Source of the DNA: Pezicula radicicola
Lineage: Eukaryota > Ascomycota > Leotiomycetes > Helotiales > Dermateaceae
Length of the DNA: 64,000 nucleotides
Direction: 5' to 3'
Assembly (NCBI GenBank): GCA_003008705.1
Contig: PDUO01000001.1
Span: forward strand, 1-64,000
The translations under genes and the position numbers were made by a program. The first letter of the stretch is position 1, and each line of letters opens with the position of its first letter. The notes beneath the pieces are model-generated. The model ran no database searches. It was not told the DNA's origin and saw nothing but the letters and a program-made list of their open reading frames with translations. Positions 22,927-34,585 of the stretch are shown one piece after another.

Positions 22927-24031
22927 AAAGAAAGGAGAGCTGACGTGGAAATCGGAGAAAGTGGTGGAAGATGGGTTTCTTTGGGAAGGATAAGAAACAA
23001 CAAGGCAAAATAGATTTGGAAAATGGTACTGATGTTTTGGAAAAGGGCACCGGACGAAAGTTTGGATGGGCAATGAGTCTCGTACCAGAAATAATAGGTA
23101 CTTTTATAAGTTGGGGGCAGCATACGAACTCCATAAGACCTTCATAGAAACAAGTAATACTGGATATAGTACAAATGCTTGTGTTACTACCTACCTAGCT
23201 TAGTATATAAGATATAGATATATACATCATGCATGCATAAGTATATATATCAAAAACATAACGCTCCAAATTCTTATAGAATTTTACTTGTGATCAATTG
23301 TGTTACAGACTTTTAATATCTGGTCTAAATCAATTTTCTACAACCTAAAATCCCTAAAAAGATTTTGAAGTTGATAACAATGAAAGTTTTAGGAAATTAC
23401 CATTGAGTCAAATTTACCACGTGTGGAATGTACTGTGTGTCGAATTTGCTGTGTGTCGTAATCTCTTGGTGTGAGTCTCAGTTTTAAAATGCAGGAGAAG
23501 CCAAACAGTCACTGTTCTAAATTAATATACTTCTGAAGAAACTTGTGTAGGATTGTTTCGCTTTAATGAACTAGGGTTCTTCTATAGAAAATTAGTTGGC
23601 GTTCAGCTACCGACTAAAATTAAAAGCTTAGGATAGGATATTTTTGAAGACACTAGTAAGTTGGTAGTCTAAGCAAAATGCCACCCGTTTTCAAATCTAC
23701 CTACGGTAAAATTATTTAGCAAGGGGCTAGTGAACATAAAATTCTTGATTTCACTCTGAAAATTCCAGTCTTCTTTGTAACTTTATACTAAGCTGCGACT
23801 AGGAACTTCTACAACGTTCAAAGTATTTGGTCCTATTTCGTGGAAGAAATGTCAAACGGAAAAAGCTCACCCTCCACAAAAATGGGCGCCATGGAGTCTT
23901 GCGCTATATTTTTTAATTCACTATTTTGTCGTAGAACTAGGAATCGGAGTGAAGGCATAGCGAGTCGCTCAGACCAAGCCAGTACACTTACAAAGAAATG
24001 GAGTTTGTTCAACAGCAACCATTCTTCCAAG
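22927..24031. other. Intergenic region and 5' flank of MYND gene
   Basis: The first 220 bp may be the eroded tail of the aquaporin gene. Then comes AT-rich sequence with CTACCTACCTAGC near 23190 and TGTGTCG repeats near 23430-23458. In-frame ATGs at 23849 and 23882 sit upstream of the chosen MYND start. No separate gene was recognised. Confidence 0.4.
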
Positions 24032-25219
24032 ATGTCATCTCAAAACACCACCCAGAACACAGGTCATCAAGCTCCACAATCGACTCAACACACGAACTCT
24101 AAAAGCAAAAACTGCGACAACTGCCAGAGATCAGCGGCAATATTCAGTATCACCTGCTTCAGCTGCAAGGACATATCATCAGAGTTCAAAGAGCATCTTT
24201 CTGGGCAGGCAAAAGTAATCTACTGCTCTATTCACTGCCGACTTGCCCATTGGAGCACGCACAAACACCTATGCAAGCGCCTTCAAGACCAACAAACACT
24301 ATACCGTGCCGGGTTGATTTTGCAGAAACTTTTCTTTGTGTACCGCGAGAAGGTTTTCGATATTGCAATTGCAAATATTGAGGTCAATGATAACGGCAAT
24401 CTGTACTACTACATGCGCGACTTCCTACAGGACGAGATCTACGTAGCCTTCCCTAATCACCTGGTCAGGGATGTACGTGATAAAGAGAGCCTGCTGGCAC
24501 ATAATTCATGTACGTCCGCGGTGGTATGGATGCATGAGCTTATCAACTACATGCTTGCCGGTTAGTACCAAGACATTTGATTTCTAGTTGGAGATTGCTC
24601 ACTGTTCACAGATATCGCCGATATATGGGAGCTTTGCGTGCTTGCCAAAAACGCCTCGCGGATAGTGGTACCTGTCGACTTGGATGGCCAGGAAGAACAC
24701 AAAGAATATGCACATGACGTGTGGCTTTTGGCTCTCAAAAATAGCGGCGATAAATACATTATAGACTTAACAGGTCCACAATTTGGGTACTACAATATGC
24801 CAGTAATCCCATGGGCGATCTATAAGAGTGGACGTATGCGGAGCTTGGCGCGCAAGACGGGATACAGCGGAAGTTCTTGGGAACCTCTTGGCTACAATAA
24901 GCGCATTATGCTTGATGAAGTGTCGCACTTGAAGGGTAATGCTCTTTCAAAGCCTCCCAGTGCCATGTTGGAATATATGCAGGCAGCCGATATGTACTCT
25001 TCGCGAGCATTATTTTCGGGGACACTAAAGTGGGAGAAGACTCGCGCATTAAACGTGGAATCTGTACTTCGATTACCTTCTTCATCCTTCGAGGACACGA
25101 TCAAAGGTTGGATTGAGTTCGTAGATCTCGAGGTCGGGTATTCTACTACTTTTGCAAGTCACTGTCTTCGGTATGGCAATATTGCGGAGTTGTTGCGAGT
25201 GTATAAGCGCAAAGATTAA
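24032..25219 (+). CDS. MYND-type zinc finger protein
   Basis: Exons 24032-24560 and 24612-25219 give 378 aa from the ATG in AAGATGTC context. Earlier in-frame ATGs (23849, 23882, 23891) would add up to 61 residues of low-complexity sequence. The MYND finger is near residues 28-75: CDNCQRSA, then CFSCKD, then YCSIHCRLAHWSTHKHLC, which supplies the eight Cys/His ligands. The rest lacks a SET domain and shows no other motif; a helical central part and an ITGPQ-like segment (IIDLTGPQFGYY) are visible. MYND fingers bind proline-rich peptides, so a scaffold role is possible. This kind of MYND-only protein is common in fungi and usually uncharacterised. No neighbour gives context. Confidence 0.8.
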
Positions 25220-26021
25220 GTTATGTATAGGACTGAGTTGCTTTACAGACAACCAGATTGTGTCGCTAGACACATATTTACAATGCTAATAGAAAGGAGG
25301 CATATACTCTATTCAAGTCAGGCGTTTACCATCGAATACAAAAGCGTTGATCTTCGCCACTAACCACATGATGCTAGTAGTTAATCACGTGATCTCAGTA
25401 GGTAAAACACTGGGCTAGTTAACCAGGTAGCCCTTAGGCGACGCATTGTATAATTGATTAGGAATTAGTGGATCATGGGTTTACGCTAATTTAGCTATCT
25501 ATGGTTATTGCCCTTCTAATTCTTTAAGGCCTGACCCACCCATCAACATTCTTGATTAAGTGGCTCTTTCAACGTGAAAAACAGAACTTAATAATCGTAA
25601 TACAACCTCTCTTGAACCCTGTTTTTTTCGACGTCTTGCCTTTATTTTCTACCTATGTTTTTCAATACTGCATCCAATTATGACTTCTCGCTTAACGACG
25701 CTAGTCCCCCCTTTTCATTGTTAAGTATTTCTCTCCTCTGGACGTTACATTTGAAAGTCAACATCACAAACTCTGACGAAAAACCCCCAAGTATTAAAAC
25801 GAGCATCTCAAAAGGCCACGTTATTGCCACCGTCTACGAAGGCTCTATAAAGTTGAAAGTTATATAAAATGGTTGATCGACTAGGTATATCTACACAGGA
25901 CTGATATACTAGGGTTTAAACATTTTTATAAGTTTCCAGTTTTACTTCAAGTATATACTATTTTACTGAAGACCGCTTTGCGGCAATGTGTTAAGATGCA
26001 AGTTGTGTAAGCTCAGGTTGT

Positions 26022-26102
26022 GGTGTTATAGTCGGCCTCGCCTATGAGCGAGCGAATTTGTCGGACCATACCTTAAGCGAGGCCGACGCTTAAGGTGTTA
26101 TA
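26022..26102. mobile_element. 63-bp inverted-repeat insertion flanked by 9-bp direct repeats
   Basis: GGTGTTATA occurs at 26022-26030 and again at 26094-26102, exactly flanking 63 bp. Inside, GTCGGCCTCGC (26031-26041) is the reverse complement of GCGAGGCCGAC (26077-26087), and CCTTAAGCG/CGCTTAAGG (26071-26079 / 26087-26095) forms a second palindrome. This layout resembles a tiny MITE or foldback element with a target-site duplication. The 9-bp repeats could also be chance or part of a larger duplication. Confidence 0.55.
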
Positions 26103-26696
26103 CTTCGTACTTTAGGTCGATTTAGACTAGGTTTTTGTACTATGGTATTGTAGGTGCGCTGGAAGAATACGAAGCACGTTAGTTGCAGAGTAAAGTCATC
26201 TCCGAGTCTCGCAACTTGTAGCTGGCTGTAGACGTCATGTTCGAAACAATTGCCGGCAAACAATCTGGGGAGTTGGGCCCACATTGGATCTACTCCCATC
26301 CCGCCTCCTCTTCTAAATGAATTCCCCCTGACGTCTAACTATCTGCACCGAGCTTCCCGTTCCTGACACGTCATTTACAGTACTGGTAATATAAACTAAA
26401 GAGGGGAATGGCGATGTTCCTGCCCTGACGACGGAGAGTCGGCGCAAACTACCTCCGAAGGGGTAGGACTAGCACAGCCGACTAAATCTACCTACCAACC
26501 TAGGTAGTACTCGTACAATGGAGTTACTAGAACACTTACCGTACCGACCCTTTGTCCACTTCCAAGTGAACAGAGCAGAAAGTCCACCTCAAATGCTATC
26601 AATCCACTTAGGTGGTTGTAGTAGTCCAAAATAAGTGCATGGAGTTCCCCACTTAGAACACTGCACACCACCGACCATCAGACAAGGAAACCACCT

Positions 26697-26704
26697 TATA
26701 TAAA
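26697..26704 (+). promoter_or_regulatory. TATA box of the carboxylesterase gene
   Basis: TATATAAA lies 76 bp before the ATG at 26780, at a normal distance for a short 5' leader. Confidence 0.6.
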
Positions 26705-26779
26705 GATGGATCATCTTCGACCAATTTTTTTGCATCACCCGCATCATATCATTCGTTTTTCAAGCAACTCTCTTTTGTC

Positions 26780-28432
26780 ATGCCATCCTGTCACTCTGCC
26801 ACGAGATTCGCCTTACTGGCACTGGGAGTGGCTTTCTCTGCCGTCCCAGCTCAGGCGCAGATGTACAACAAGACCATTATGACCGAATACGGACCTGTGC
26901 AGGGATTTAATTACTTCAGTGAATCTGTCCTCGAAGAATACTTCAACATTTCTACCAGTAATGTTGCTGCCTTCTTGGGTATCCCATTCGCAGCCGACAC
27001 TTCGTATCAGAATCGTTGGAAGCCTCCACAGCCACGCGAACCTTGGAACGAGACTTTGATTGCTGATACATTTGGGCCAGCATGTCCAAGTGCCGGATTG
27101 ACTTACATGAGCGAGGACTGTCTCAGTGTCAATATTTGGACCAATGCCAATTCCTCAACCGACAAGCTGCCCGTCATGGTTTGGAATCAAGGTAGTGACG
27201 AGACCAGTAATGATACGTGGTGGTATGGAGGAGGTATGGCGATGAAAGATGTTGTGTTGGTGACCTTCAACCGCCGTGATGATGCTTTCGGTTTTCTCGC
27301 CCATCCCGAACTAAACGCTGAATCCTTTGCTGAAAATGGCCATAACGCATCTGGAAACTATGGAATTCTTGATCATCTGCAGGTTTTGAAATGGGTTCAA
27401 AACAACATCGCCAATTTTGGTGGTGATCCTGATCGTGTCACTATTGCTGGTCAGTCTTTTGGTTCAGCTCAAGTCTACCATGCGGTAAATAGTGAGCTTT
27501 TTAAGGGGCTCTTCGTTGGAGCAATCTCTCAAAGTGGTATCCGCTACCCTTACGATACACTGTTGGCGGGACTTGCTGCGTCCTATGTGGAAATGCCTAC
27601 TGCTCTAAATTTCGGGCTCAACTACACCAGTTTCCATAATGTATCCACCATCGCCGAGTTGCGTAATCTTTCTACAGCGGAGCTTTTGATCGGATCTCAG
27701 GACAGAAACTACAACTATTCGGCCATAACTGCACTATCGACTAGCTATCCTCTTATCTTTAAGCCAGTCCTAGACGAATATGTTCTCCCGAAGACTTATC
27801 TCCAGACGTTAATCGACGGTCCACCAAACGACGTTCCAGTAATTACCGGAAATACCAAAGACGAGAGCGGCGCGGCTTTGTCGACGAACTTCACAGTGGC
27901 TGAGTATACTGCCGACTGCACTCTCAAGTACGGCAACCTATCTGATGCATACTTCAAATTGTACCCTTCCGACAATAACGCCAGTACCGCAGACCGATCT
28001 TGGAATGCTGCTGCTCGTGATACCTCCCTGATAGGTGATTGGGCCTTTGCCAACGAATGGAAGAAGTCGGCATCTAGTCCATTCTACACCTACTACTGGG
28101 ACCACGCACCACCAGGACAAGATCAAGGAGCCTTCCACCAATCTGAAATAATGTACGTTTTGAATGCCTTATACGCGAATTCAGGCATATACCCCTTCAC
28201 ATGGTATGATTACTATGTCGGAGAAATCATGTCTAGCTACTGGGCCAATTTCGCGAAGACGGGTAATCCAAACCTTGGTGGCTCTGGAAAATATAATCTG
28301 ACTTATTGGTCGCCCAATGATGGTAGTCAGTCTGTTTTCCGTGTTGGTGATGGGTTTGGAAATACAACGATTGCTGGATCGGAGGAAGTGAGTTTCATTA
28401 TGGAGTATTTTGCTCAGCAGACTCCATATTAG
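26780..28432 (+). CDS. Secreted type-B carboxylesterase/lipase
   Basis: Single exon, 550 aa, alpha/beta-hydrolase of the carboxylesterase type B family that hydrolyses esters outside the cell. A signal peptide of about 26 residues ends in PAQA. The catalytic serine is Ser226 in VTIAGQSFGSAQ, a GxSxG nucleophile elbow in which the usual GESAGG is GQSFGS. The acid is probably the Glu in GNTKDESGA and the histidine is in GAFHQSEIMY, both in family order. FLGIPFAADTSYQNRWKPPQ and SEDCLSVNIW are family landmarks. The oxyanion-hole HGGGF stretch is replaced by NQGSDETSN and WWYGGG, which is odd and may change substrate choice. About ten NxS/T sites suggest glycosylation. A TATA box lies upstream. 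Cutinase follows on the other strand. Confidence 0.9.
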   Translation: MPSCHSATRFALLALGVAFSAVPAQAQMYNKTIMTEYGPVQGFNYFSESVLEEYFNISTSNVAAFLGIPFAADTSYQNRWKPPQPREPWNETLIADTFGPACPSAGLTYMSEDCLSVNIWTNANSSTDKLPVMVWNQGSDETSNDTWWYGGGMAMKDVVLVTFNRRDDAFGFLAHPELNAESFAENGHNASGNYGILDHLQVLKWVQNNIANFGGDPDRVTIAGQSFGSAQVYHAVNSELFKGLFVGAISQSGIRYPYDTLLAGLAASYVEMPTALNFGLNYTSFHNVSTIAELRNLSTAELLIGSQDRNYNYSAITALSTSYPLIFKPVLDEYVLPKTYLQTLIDGPPNDVPVITGNTKDESGAALSTNFTVAEYTADCTLKYGNLSDAYFKLYPSDNNASTADRSWNAAARDTSLIGDWAFANEWKKSASSPFYTYYWDHAPPGQDQGAFHQSEIMYVLNALYANSGIYPFTWYDYYVGEIMSSYWANFAKTGNPNLGGSGKYNLTYWSPNDGSQSVFRVGDGFGNTTIAGSEEVSFIMEYFAQQTPY

Positions 28433-28743
28433 AAATTGCGGTTTTCTGGTCCATAAATTGTCCGCAAACAGTCTTTAAGACCAAGTCACGTCTATTCGTC
28501 TTCACACTTATATGTATATATAAATCTACTGTATGTACATTCCATGTTATTAAGAAATTAAAAGCTTTTGTTACTTATTATGATATCAGTAAAAAGATAA
28601 GTATATCATTTAGAACCAATATTACGTACTTCTAACAGCTATAGAATAACGAAGTATTTCCTTTTATTATAATTTAATAGTGACATGGTTTAATATATAA
28701 AACAAGTTACTAGTACAGTATATACTTGATTATTTGCTACATT
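28433..28743. other. Short AT-rich gap between convergent genes
   Basis: 311 bp of AT-rich 3' flank shared by the carboxylesterase and the cutinase. Nothing else seen. Confidence 0.5.
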
Positions 28744-29656
28744 CTAAGACCCAAGAGCTAAGCGTGCCTGCGCCGCCGCAAACATAGCAGCTTGCTGTGC
28801 ATTCTCAGAATACGTAAGATGGGGAATTAGAATCAAGTCGCCATGTTGACAAATATTGTCTCCTTTGTGACAAATTACAAGGGTATTTGAAGATGAAGCA
28901 CCAGCGACTGACTCGCCGTCATCTATTAATCTGGTTAGAACAGAAGTTCCTGCTGCAATACGGTACTTTGTTTTAGAACGGACTTACCTGGGTCACCGAA
29001 GATTACAACAGAGCTGACTTTAGCCATAGTTGCAGCTGGTAGCAATTTAGCAGCATTATGGACAAGTTGACCACCTTGTGAGTAGCCAGACATGATGAGC
29101 TTGGTAGATGGACATGAAGCTAATGCAGCTGATACCATGTTTGCCCTACACAGCACTGTCAGCTATAGACTTTGAAATGAAAAGATTGGAAGACGTACAT
29201 AGTTTGACTACCCTGTGGGTCTCCACCTTCCAAAAAGCCCTCAACACTAGCCGGATAATCAACACCCTGAAGTGTGACTTGGTTCGCTCCCGCCATGGCT
29301 TGCAGGGCTGAGAAGAAAGGTGGTCCGGTCAGTACTCCGACATTTCCAGGCTCCGTTGTCCCTCTAGCAAATATAACGGTCATGGCAGTGCATCCAGACC
29401 CATTCTCTGTCTCTTGGATCCCAAGTGCGTCCCCAAGATCAGCTTCGGCTTTCGTGAGTAGATCTGATATATCATTGACGAGGGTAGATATCCCTGGGAA
29501 TTTGACGACTTCTGCGAGGATGCTATTGATGATGTTCCCGGAGGCGTCAGAAACTGGGGCAGCGGCTAATCCAGTTGTGTTCGTTGCATCGGAGATGGTG
29601 ACTGGAGCCGCAAGAGCTGTGGCGGACAGAGCCGTGAGAATGAGAGTGATTTGCAT
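28744..29656 (-). CDS. Secreted cutinase
   Basis: Serine esterase that breaks plant cutin or other polyesters. Minus-strand exons 29656-29199, 29145-28988 and 28922-28744 give 264 aa. A signal peptide (MQITLILTALSATALAA) is followed by a long acidic, low-complexity stretch of about 70 residues before the catalytic domain. The domain shows CTAMTVIFARGTTEPGNVG, then the nucleophile in IMSGYSQGGQLVHNA, then VVIFGDPDDGESVAG across the second intron, and ends with ICHKGDNICQHGDLILIPH, which gives the catalytic Asp and His and the conserved cysteines. All catalytic residues are present. The N-terminal extension is longer than in the classic Fusarium enzyme. It is next to a secreted carboxylesterase, as expected for a plant-surface degradation set. 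Confidence 0.93.
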
Positions 29657-32278
29657 TTTAATAGTATGTGCTAGGCGAAGGAGAAACGAAAGCTTTTAGA
29701 TTTGCTAGCACAGCGCTGCTGTGAATGAATGAAAGACTGAGATCAAAGCTGCTAGAGGACTGAAATATAACAAGAAAAGAAGGTACGTTTACATCATAAC
29801 AGATATCAGATGGTTTGGTCCTTTATGTCTTCAGATACCTACCAGTTGCATTCAACGCTGAACTGAAAAGCAACAAGTACCGCCCAGCATTTTCATGCCT
29901 TCGTAGTCCGAGTCTCCGAGGTGTTCATCTTGACTGTTCATTGTTGTGTCAGGTGTCTAAATTAGATGTAAGAGCGTTAGTTTTAGGCCTGGATCATCCC
30001 GAGAGAACAGAAGCATTCCCATGTCTTGCTATAAGCCGAGACTGTCATTCGTATATAAGCATGTACTTGATTCTACTGTGCCCTTTGGAAGAACACTCGA
30101 CCTCTCGGCTGTTCGGCTTCTCTTCAAGAATATATGACAGAAAGCGGCTGCGACTGGTAATGTGAGTCAAGGATGAAAGTTTCAATTAAAGGAGAAAGTA
30201 GAAAGGACTCTGGCCGCTGCAACAGAGGCACCGCAATAGGCCGTTTCGCTTTCAGAATGGTAATTTCTGGTTATCGCATAAGGTGTTTGTTTTTCACTGT
30301 GTAATCATCGTCTCTACAATTCGTCATGTTCAAATGAAGTGAGGAATGCAGCTTAACAACGAAGACATAATAAGGTTATACGAGTTTTAGAAGTTTCGAA
30401 CGAATTGGGCATTCATCGCAAAGAAGAAATTGATGCGATCGCAGGAATGTTCTGAGGGAGATTTTGTCTCGTACATCTCGTAGATCTCGGCAGAGCCCCA
30501 TGAAGGCCATCGGATGAATTAGAAGTCGCTTCCAAATAAGAATACCGGTACGCTAACTTTAAAGACTTCATCTTACAGCGACTAGCTAGAATTAAGGAGT
30601 AATTCCAAAAGACCAGGTAAGACTATTAATAGAATTTTAAACTATAGCAGGCTGAGAAGGCTGTCGAGTTGCTACTTTCGTAGAAAGCTGTTTAGATACG
30701 ATATGTTTGTTATTGGAACGGTGTCGCTTAATTCTGCACTTATTTCCTAGGCATCCCGGTCTGCTATAGTATGAGGTATATAGATTAATGCAAAGCCTTT
30801 TAGAGTAACCTTCAATCGGGGAAGAAGTGTCGTTTGGTGCGCTTGGGATCTTGTATAAGGAAAAGGCAGTAACACTCTTCTTCCTCAAGTCTTAAAATCG
30901 ATTAATTCGAGTCACTTTTATATCCATACAAAGTAATGCTAGCTGCTGTATGGGGGGGATGAGGCAGGGCTAGTCCATAGAGAACCCTGCTAGGCTTGTG
31001 AAAGGACCAGGAGTTTATTAAGCGAGCTACTCTGTTATCTATAATGTGCAACAGCCTTCCATCGGTTCCGATTTTCTAACGCGGTTCTACGCACAGTAAT
31101 AGCACCAAGCTTAATTATTTTGTACATTAGTGCAATATCACCGATAAAAGTCCTTTCTCGATCTATCTCAACTCTAATCGGCAAGCTTTCTACGATATAT
31201 TTTCTACGGTGTCCAACATCTCTTCATTATAGTTGCTACATATCTACGCTCTCTTCCGCCCGATTGTCTCCTGTGGAAATTTGGTCTTGGGAGGTATGTC
31301 TCATTAGGATACCCGATGAATTTTATAGTATCATAATAACACATTTTTAAATTCATATTAACGTTTTTATATGACTGTTCTTTCGATCTTATTCCGAGTT
31401 AAGTTCGTATTTTCTCCCTTCCCCATCTAGAAGATCTCAAGCATATTGAACCAAGAGCCACGAACCCATAGGAGCGTTTTCCCAGAAGCAGTGCCTTCCC
31501 AGAAGTGTCGTCCTAGTTGCCATGATAATCTACCTAGTTAGGGACCATGATTTCATAGGAGTGTCGCCCAGGCGAACATAGCTAGGTCCCATAGATCAAA
31601 AGACGGCACTCCTAGGAATTTATAGTTTCTGAGAGACTATGAATCCCAAGAACCTTTTACTCGCCAACGTAGAGATCCCTTGTTGTTGAGACATTTATGC
31701 TAGTTTTGTTTTTTCGAGACCTTGGAAGATGACCCAGAATTAGATCGCTAACCTTGGGTACCCTGCCTATATTCATGAACTTGTCATTGAATACAAAGTT
31801 CCATTGTGATGGCTTTAAGTTATGGCGAGGGGTTCATGAAGTGCTCAATTTCGGCATCCCTCGAGCGAGTTCCAGAATCAGAAGGCTTGGCCTGGTCTTT
31901 TGTAAAACTTTGCCACAACGTTATACCGGTTCTGAGGCCTATAATTTGCTAAAGTACAATATTTCCTTGGTTGGCACATCACCAAGCCTCCTCCAAGATT
32001 CCAGGACCCTCCAAACATTATGTATAGTGGCCATAATGGATTTCGGAAGATGGGTGAGACAGTATGTGGGCCGAAGCGAGTAGTGGCTGTAGAGAACAAA
32101 CTTTTCTTTTAGTCAGAAGTTCCAAGTCCAGAAATATCAGAACCAAGGTGAATTACTCAAGTCAAGTAAGTTCTAATCCCATATATACTAGTTACACGCT
32201 GCGTACACTAATAAATCCAGGAACGAATTCATAAGTAGGACAAATAATGAACTCGTCAATATAGAACCTCAGAATGGT
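29657..32278. other. 2.6-kb gene-free region
   Basis: No frame is convincing as a gene. Open frames near 29815, 30637 (minus) and 31754 are short, lack introns that extend them and show no family signature. A near-perfect inverted pair, TAGGAGTGTCG (31556-31566) and CGGCACTCCTA (31604-31614), lies in a stretch of repeated CATAGGAGYG words. A degenerate minisatellite unit (ATTACTCAAGTCAAGTAAG) lies near 32152. Confidence 0.45.
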
Positions 32279-33721
32279 TTAGACAGACTCCAACTCAAGA
32301 GCTTGGTTTCTCCATTGTAACGGCCAGCTTCTCCAAGCGTCACGTAATCTTCCACAGGCAAAGAAGCTTAATGCTAGACATGGTAACAACGCTTCAAAGA
32401 AGGCATTTCCACCGGAAGTAGCACTTGATGATTGAAGAGCACTGACTGCAAAAGTTGTCAAAAAGACAAATACCATATGCCTAGGTTTGATCGTATTAGC
32501 CTCGGTACAATCAATAAGCGACGCAGTTCAGTACATAACTCACCCCTGACCGAAACGTAACTTGAGGAAGTCTTGCCTTGCAAAAAGAGCAGTGAACAAA
32601 GCGCAAAACACCCAAGTACTATATCTAAACCATCAGCATTATTTAATTAGATTTACAGGTTGCGTGGATTACGTACGTCCATGTGACTAGGCCAGACACG
32701 TTACTGTCACCCACCATTGTGAGATAGACGATTGCCGATGAGGCCATTGCTACACCATCGAATTTCCACGCATCATTAAAACGTCGGCCGGCTTCCAAGA
32801 AACCAAGGGCAATGAATGCAGCAACCAATATATATGGCCAGCCTTTGAATGAGGACTCGGTGTTTGTTGAAGCTGAACTGTTTGAGCTCTGGCTAGGGAG
32901 CACAGCTGCTTGTGCTACATCGATTCTGAGAAGAAAGACGAAAAAGATAATCCAATGACATCTTTCAACAAGGTGGACAACGGTCGTGGTTGCAGCGCAA
33001 ATTTGGTACAATGGGTGGCAGTGGCATACATGCGAAACTATTGGCTGTTGATCGTGTGGAACAGTAGTTTCGGACGGATCAAAATGTGGCGTTGAACCAG
33101 ATAGCGTCGTTGCGGGTCTAGCCTGATTCCTTTGCCGGGGTGATGCCAGGTAGTTCCAGTAGTATGCTTCCACAGACTTGGCAGAATTTGACTGAGCTAA
33201 TGAATCTGCAAGAACAGCAGCCTTACTTTGTGGCGTTTCTCCGAGTCTGGGTGGCTTGCTTAACATGACATCGCCTCCACCTACACTGCGAACGAACCAG
33301 ATAACTTTAACCGCATGTGCGCTAAATGTGAACGAACTTGAGGGGCGAGTACTAGAGGGTTTTTGAAGAAGAGTTAGGAGTCCGGCTTGTGTTTGTATAG
33401 CCTCAAGAGCCCAATACCGACACGCAGAATTATCCTTGGTTGGTCTATACCACAAGAACAGTCAGCCACTTTACTTACTGTTGTTGGGCCCTATAAAAGC
33501 ATTCTCAATACATACCTCATTTGGATTAATTCCACTTTGTGCGTAGTTCCGGTTAGAGGAATGTTATCATTGGCGAGAAATTCTCCGTGGTACATGCTCT
33601 CTGTATGGTTCCACAAGCAGACAGCCAATAAGGAATCATCTGTGGTGGTGTTCATGATTGGCTTGGGTCGTAAATTATCCATGATGACTAAGTCAGCCTG
33701 CAGCGGAGGGCTCTGATGCAT
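32279..33721 (-). CDS. Hypothetical integral membrane protein
   Basis: Minus-strand exons 33721-33516, 33444-32677, 32624-32544 and 32480-32279 give 418 aa. All four joints use GT-AG and keep frame. The N-terminal third is hydrophilic and Ser/Thr-rich. Hydrophobic stretches then follow: IIFFVFLLRIDVAQAAVL, then WPYILVAAFIALGFLEAG, SSAIVYLTMVG, STWVFCALFTALFA, VFVFLTTFAVSALQ and LLPCLALSFFACG. The motif GRRFNDAW recurs as GRLRDAW in the last segment, suggesting an internal duplication of a membrane pair. I do not recognise the family. Location is probably the plasma membrane or endomembranes. It has no informative neighbour apart from another small membrane protein 0.9 kb away on the other strand. 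Confidence 0.65.
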
Positions 33722-34585
33722 TTCTATGAACCTTAAGTTGGGCTGTGGTGGTATGAACTTTTATAAAATCGATGTAAATAATCGATACCACGACGCTTGT
33801 AATTGAATGAGCGGACGGCAGTTTGGCAGTAGAAGCGAGCGTTTGTTTGAAGAAACAGGAGAAGGGTGAGAACAAACCGAAATGTTTATCACAGAGGCTC
33901 TGGGAATTTGGTGGGTCTGTTTCGATAATATCTTTGAACTCGAATATGAGTAAAGATAGAGCGATACACGAAGAAGTGTCTTATACATCAAGACCTGTCC
34001 GCAGTTGTCCTGGGAAACGCAGAGCTCCCACTCAGGGTTGACGCCTCATGGTCTTCTACTATTTTCCGTGCGCCACTCTTTGTATTTTGTCTTACTACGG
34101 CACAGAAGGGCTGTCTTGGCATAATTGGCCCAATTGAATGGTTCCATGGTCGTAAACGAGGCAAACCACCGAGAAAGCCCTACTTCAACACATTCAGCCT
34201 ATCCCTTGCATGCCCGCATGGGTGGTGGGTCCTCCCAAGTCTAAAACACCACTCAAATGCCCAATATCAGAATTGCCTTGACATTTAATCAAACCGTTAA
34301 CATTCTACTATTGGCTGTTCGAATGTCATACTGGCAGCCATACCGGCAGGCAAAGGGCTATTCAGCCTACTACTGGCTCTTCTTGTCTTGCTGACCGAAT
34401 ACTAATCTCATTACTTATGACACTAACCATCAGCAAGTTGACAAAATCAATTTTCCAATAAACGAGACTCACATACAGTACATTAAGTCACAACCAGCAT
34501 CTTCTGGTCATTACAAACGCCCTTTTAAGGTGTAATCGTTATACTCGTAATACAGTTTGACCACGAAATTATCAACACGTACACC
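33722..34585. other. Divergent intergenic region between two membrane-protein genes
   Basis: About 0.86 kb that must carry both promoters. No repeats or gene recognised; a small palindromic GCATGCCCGCATGGG lies near 34209. Confidence 0.4.

Larger units (their letters stand above)
25220..26779. other. Intergenic region upstream of the carboxylesterase
   Basis: About 1.5 kb. It holds a small inverted-repeat insertion (26022-26102) and a TATA box (26697-26704), listed separately. CACGTGA/ATCACGTG-like words lie near 25365-25393. A 70-codon open frame at 25655 lacks coding features. No other gene recognised. Confidence 0.5.

Noticed and set aside
31754..32083. 109-codon plus-strand frame
   Set aside because: No ATG opens it, it lacks a family pattern and a reverse frame overlaps it; likely random.
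29657..32278. Short inverted repeats near 31556-31614 as a transposon end
   Set aside because: One mismatch, short arms and no flanking duplication; kept only as a note in the intergenic entry.
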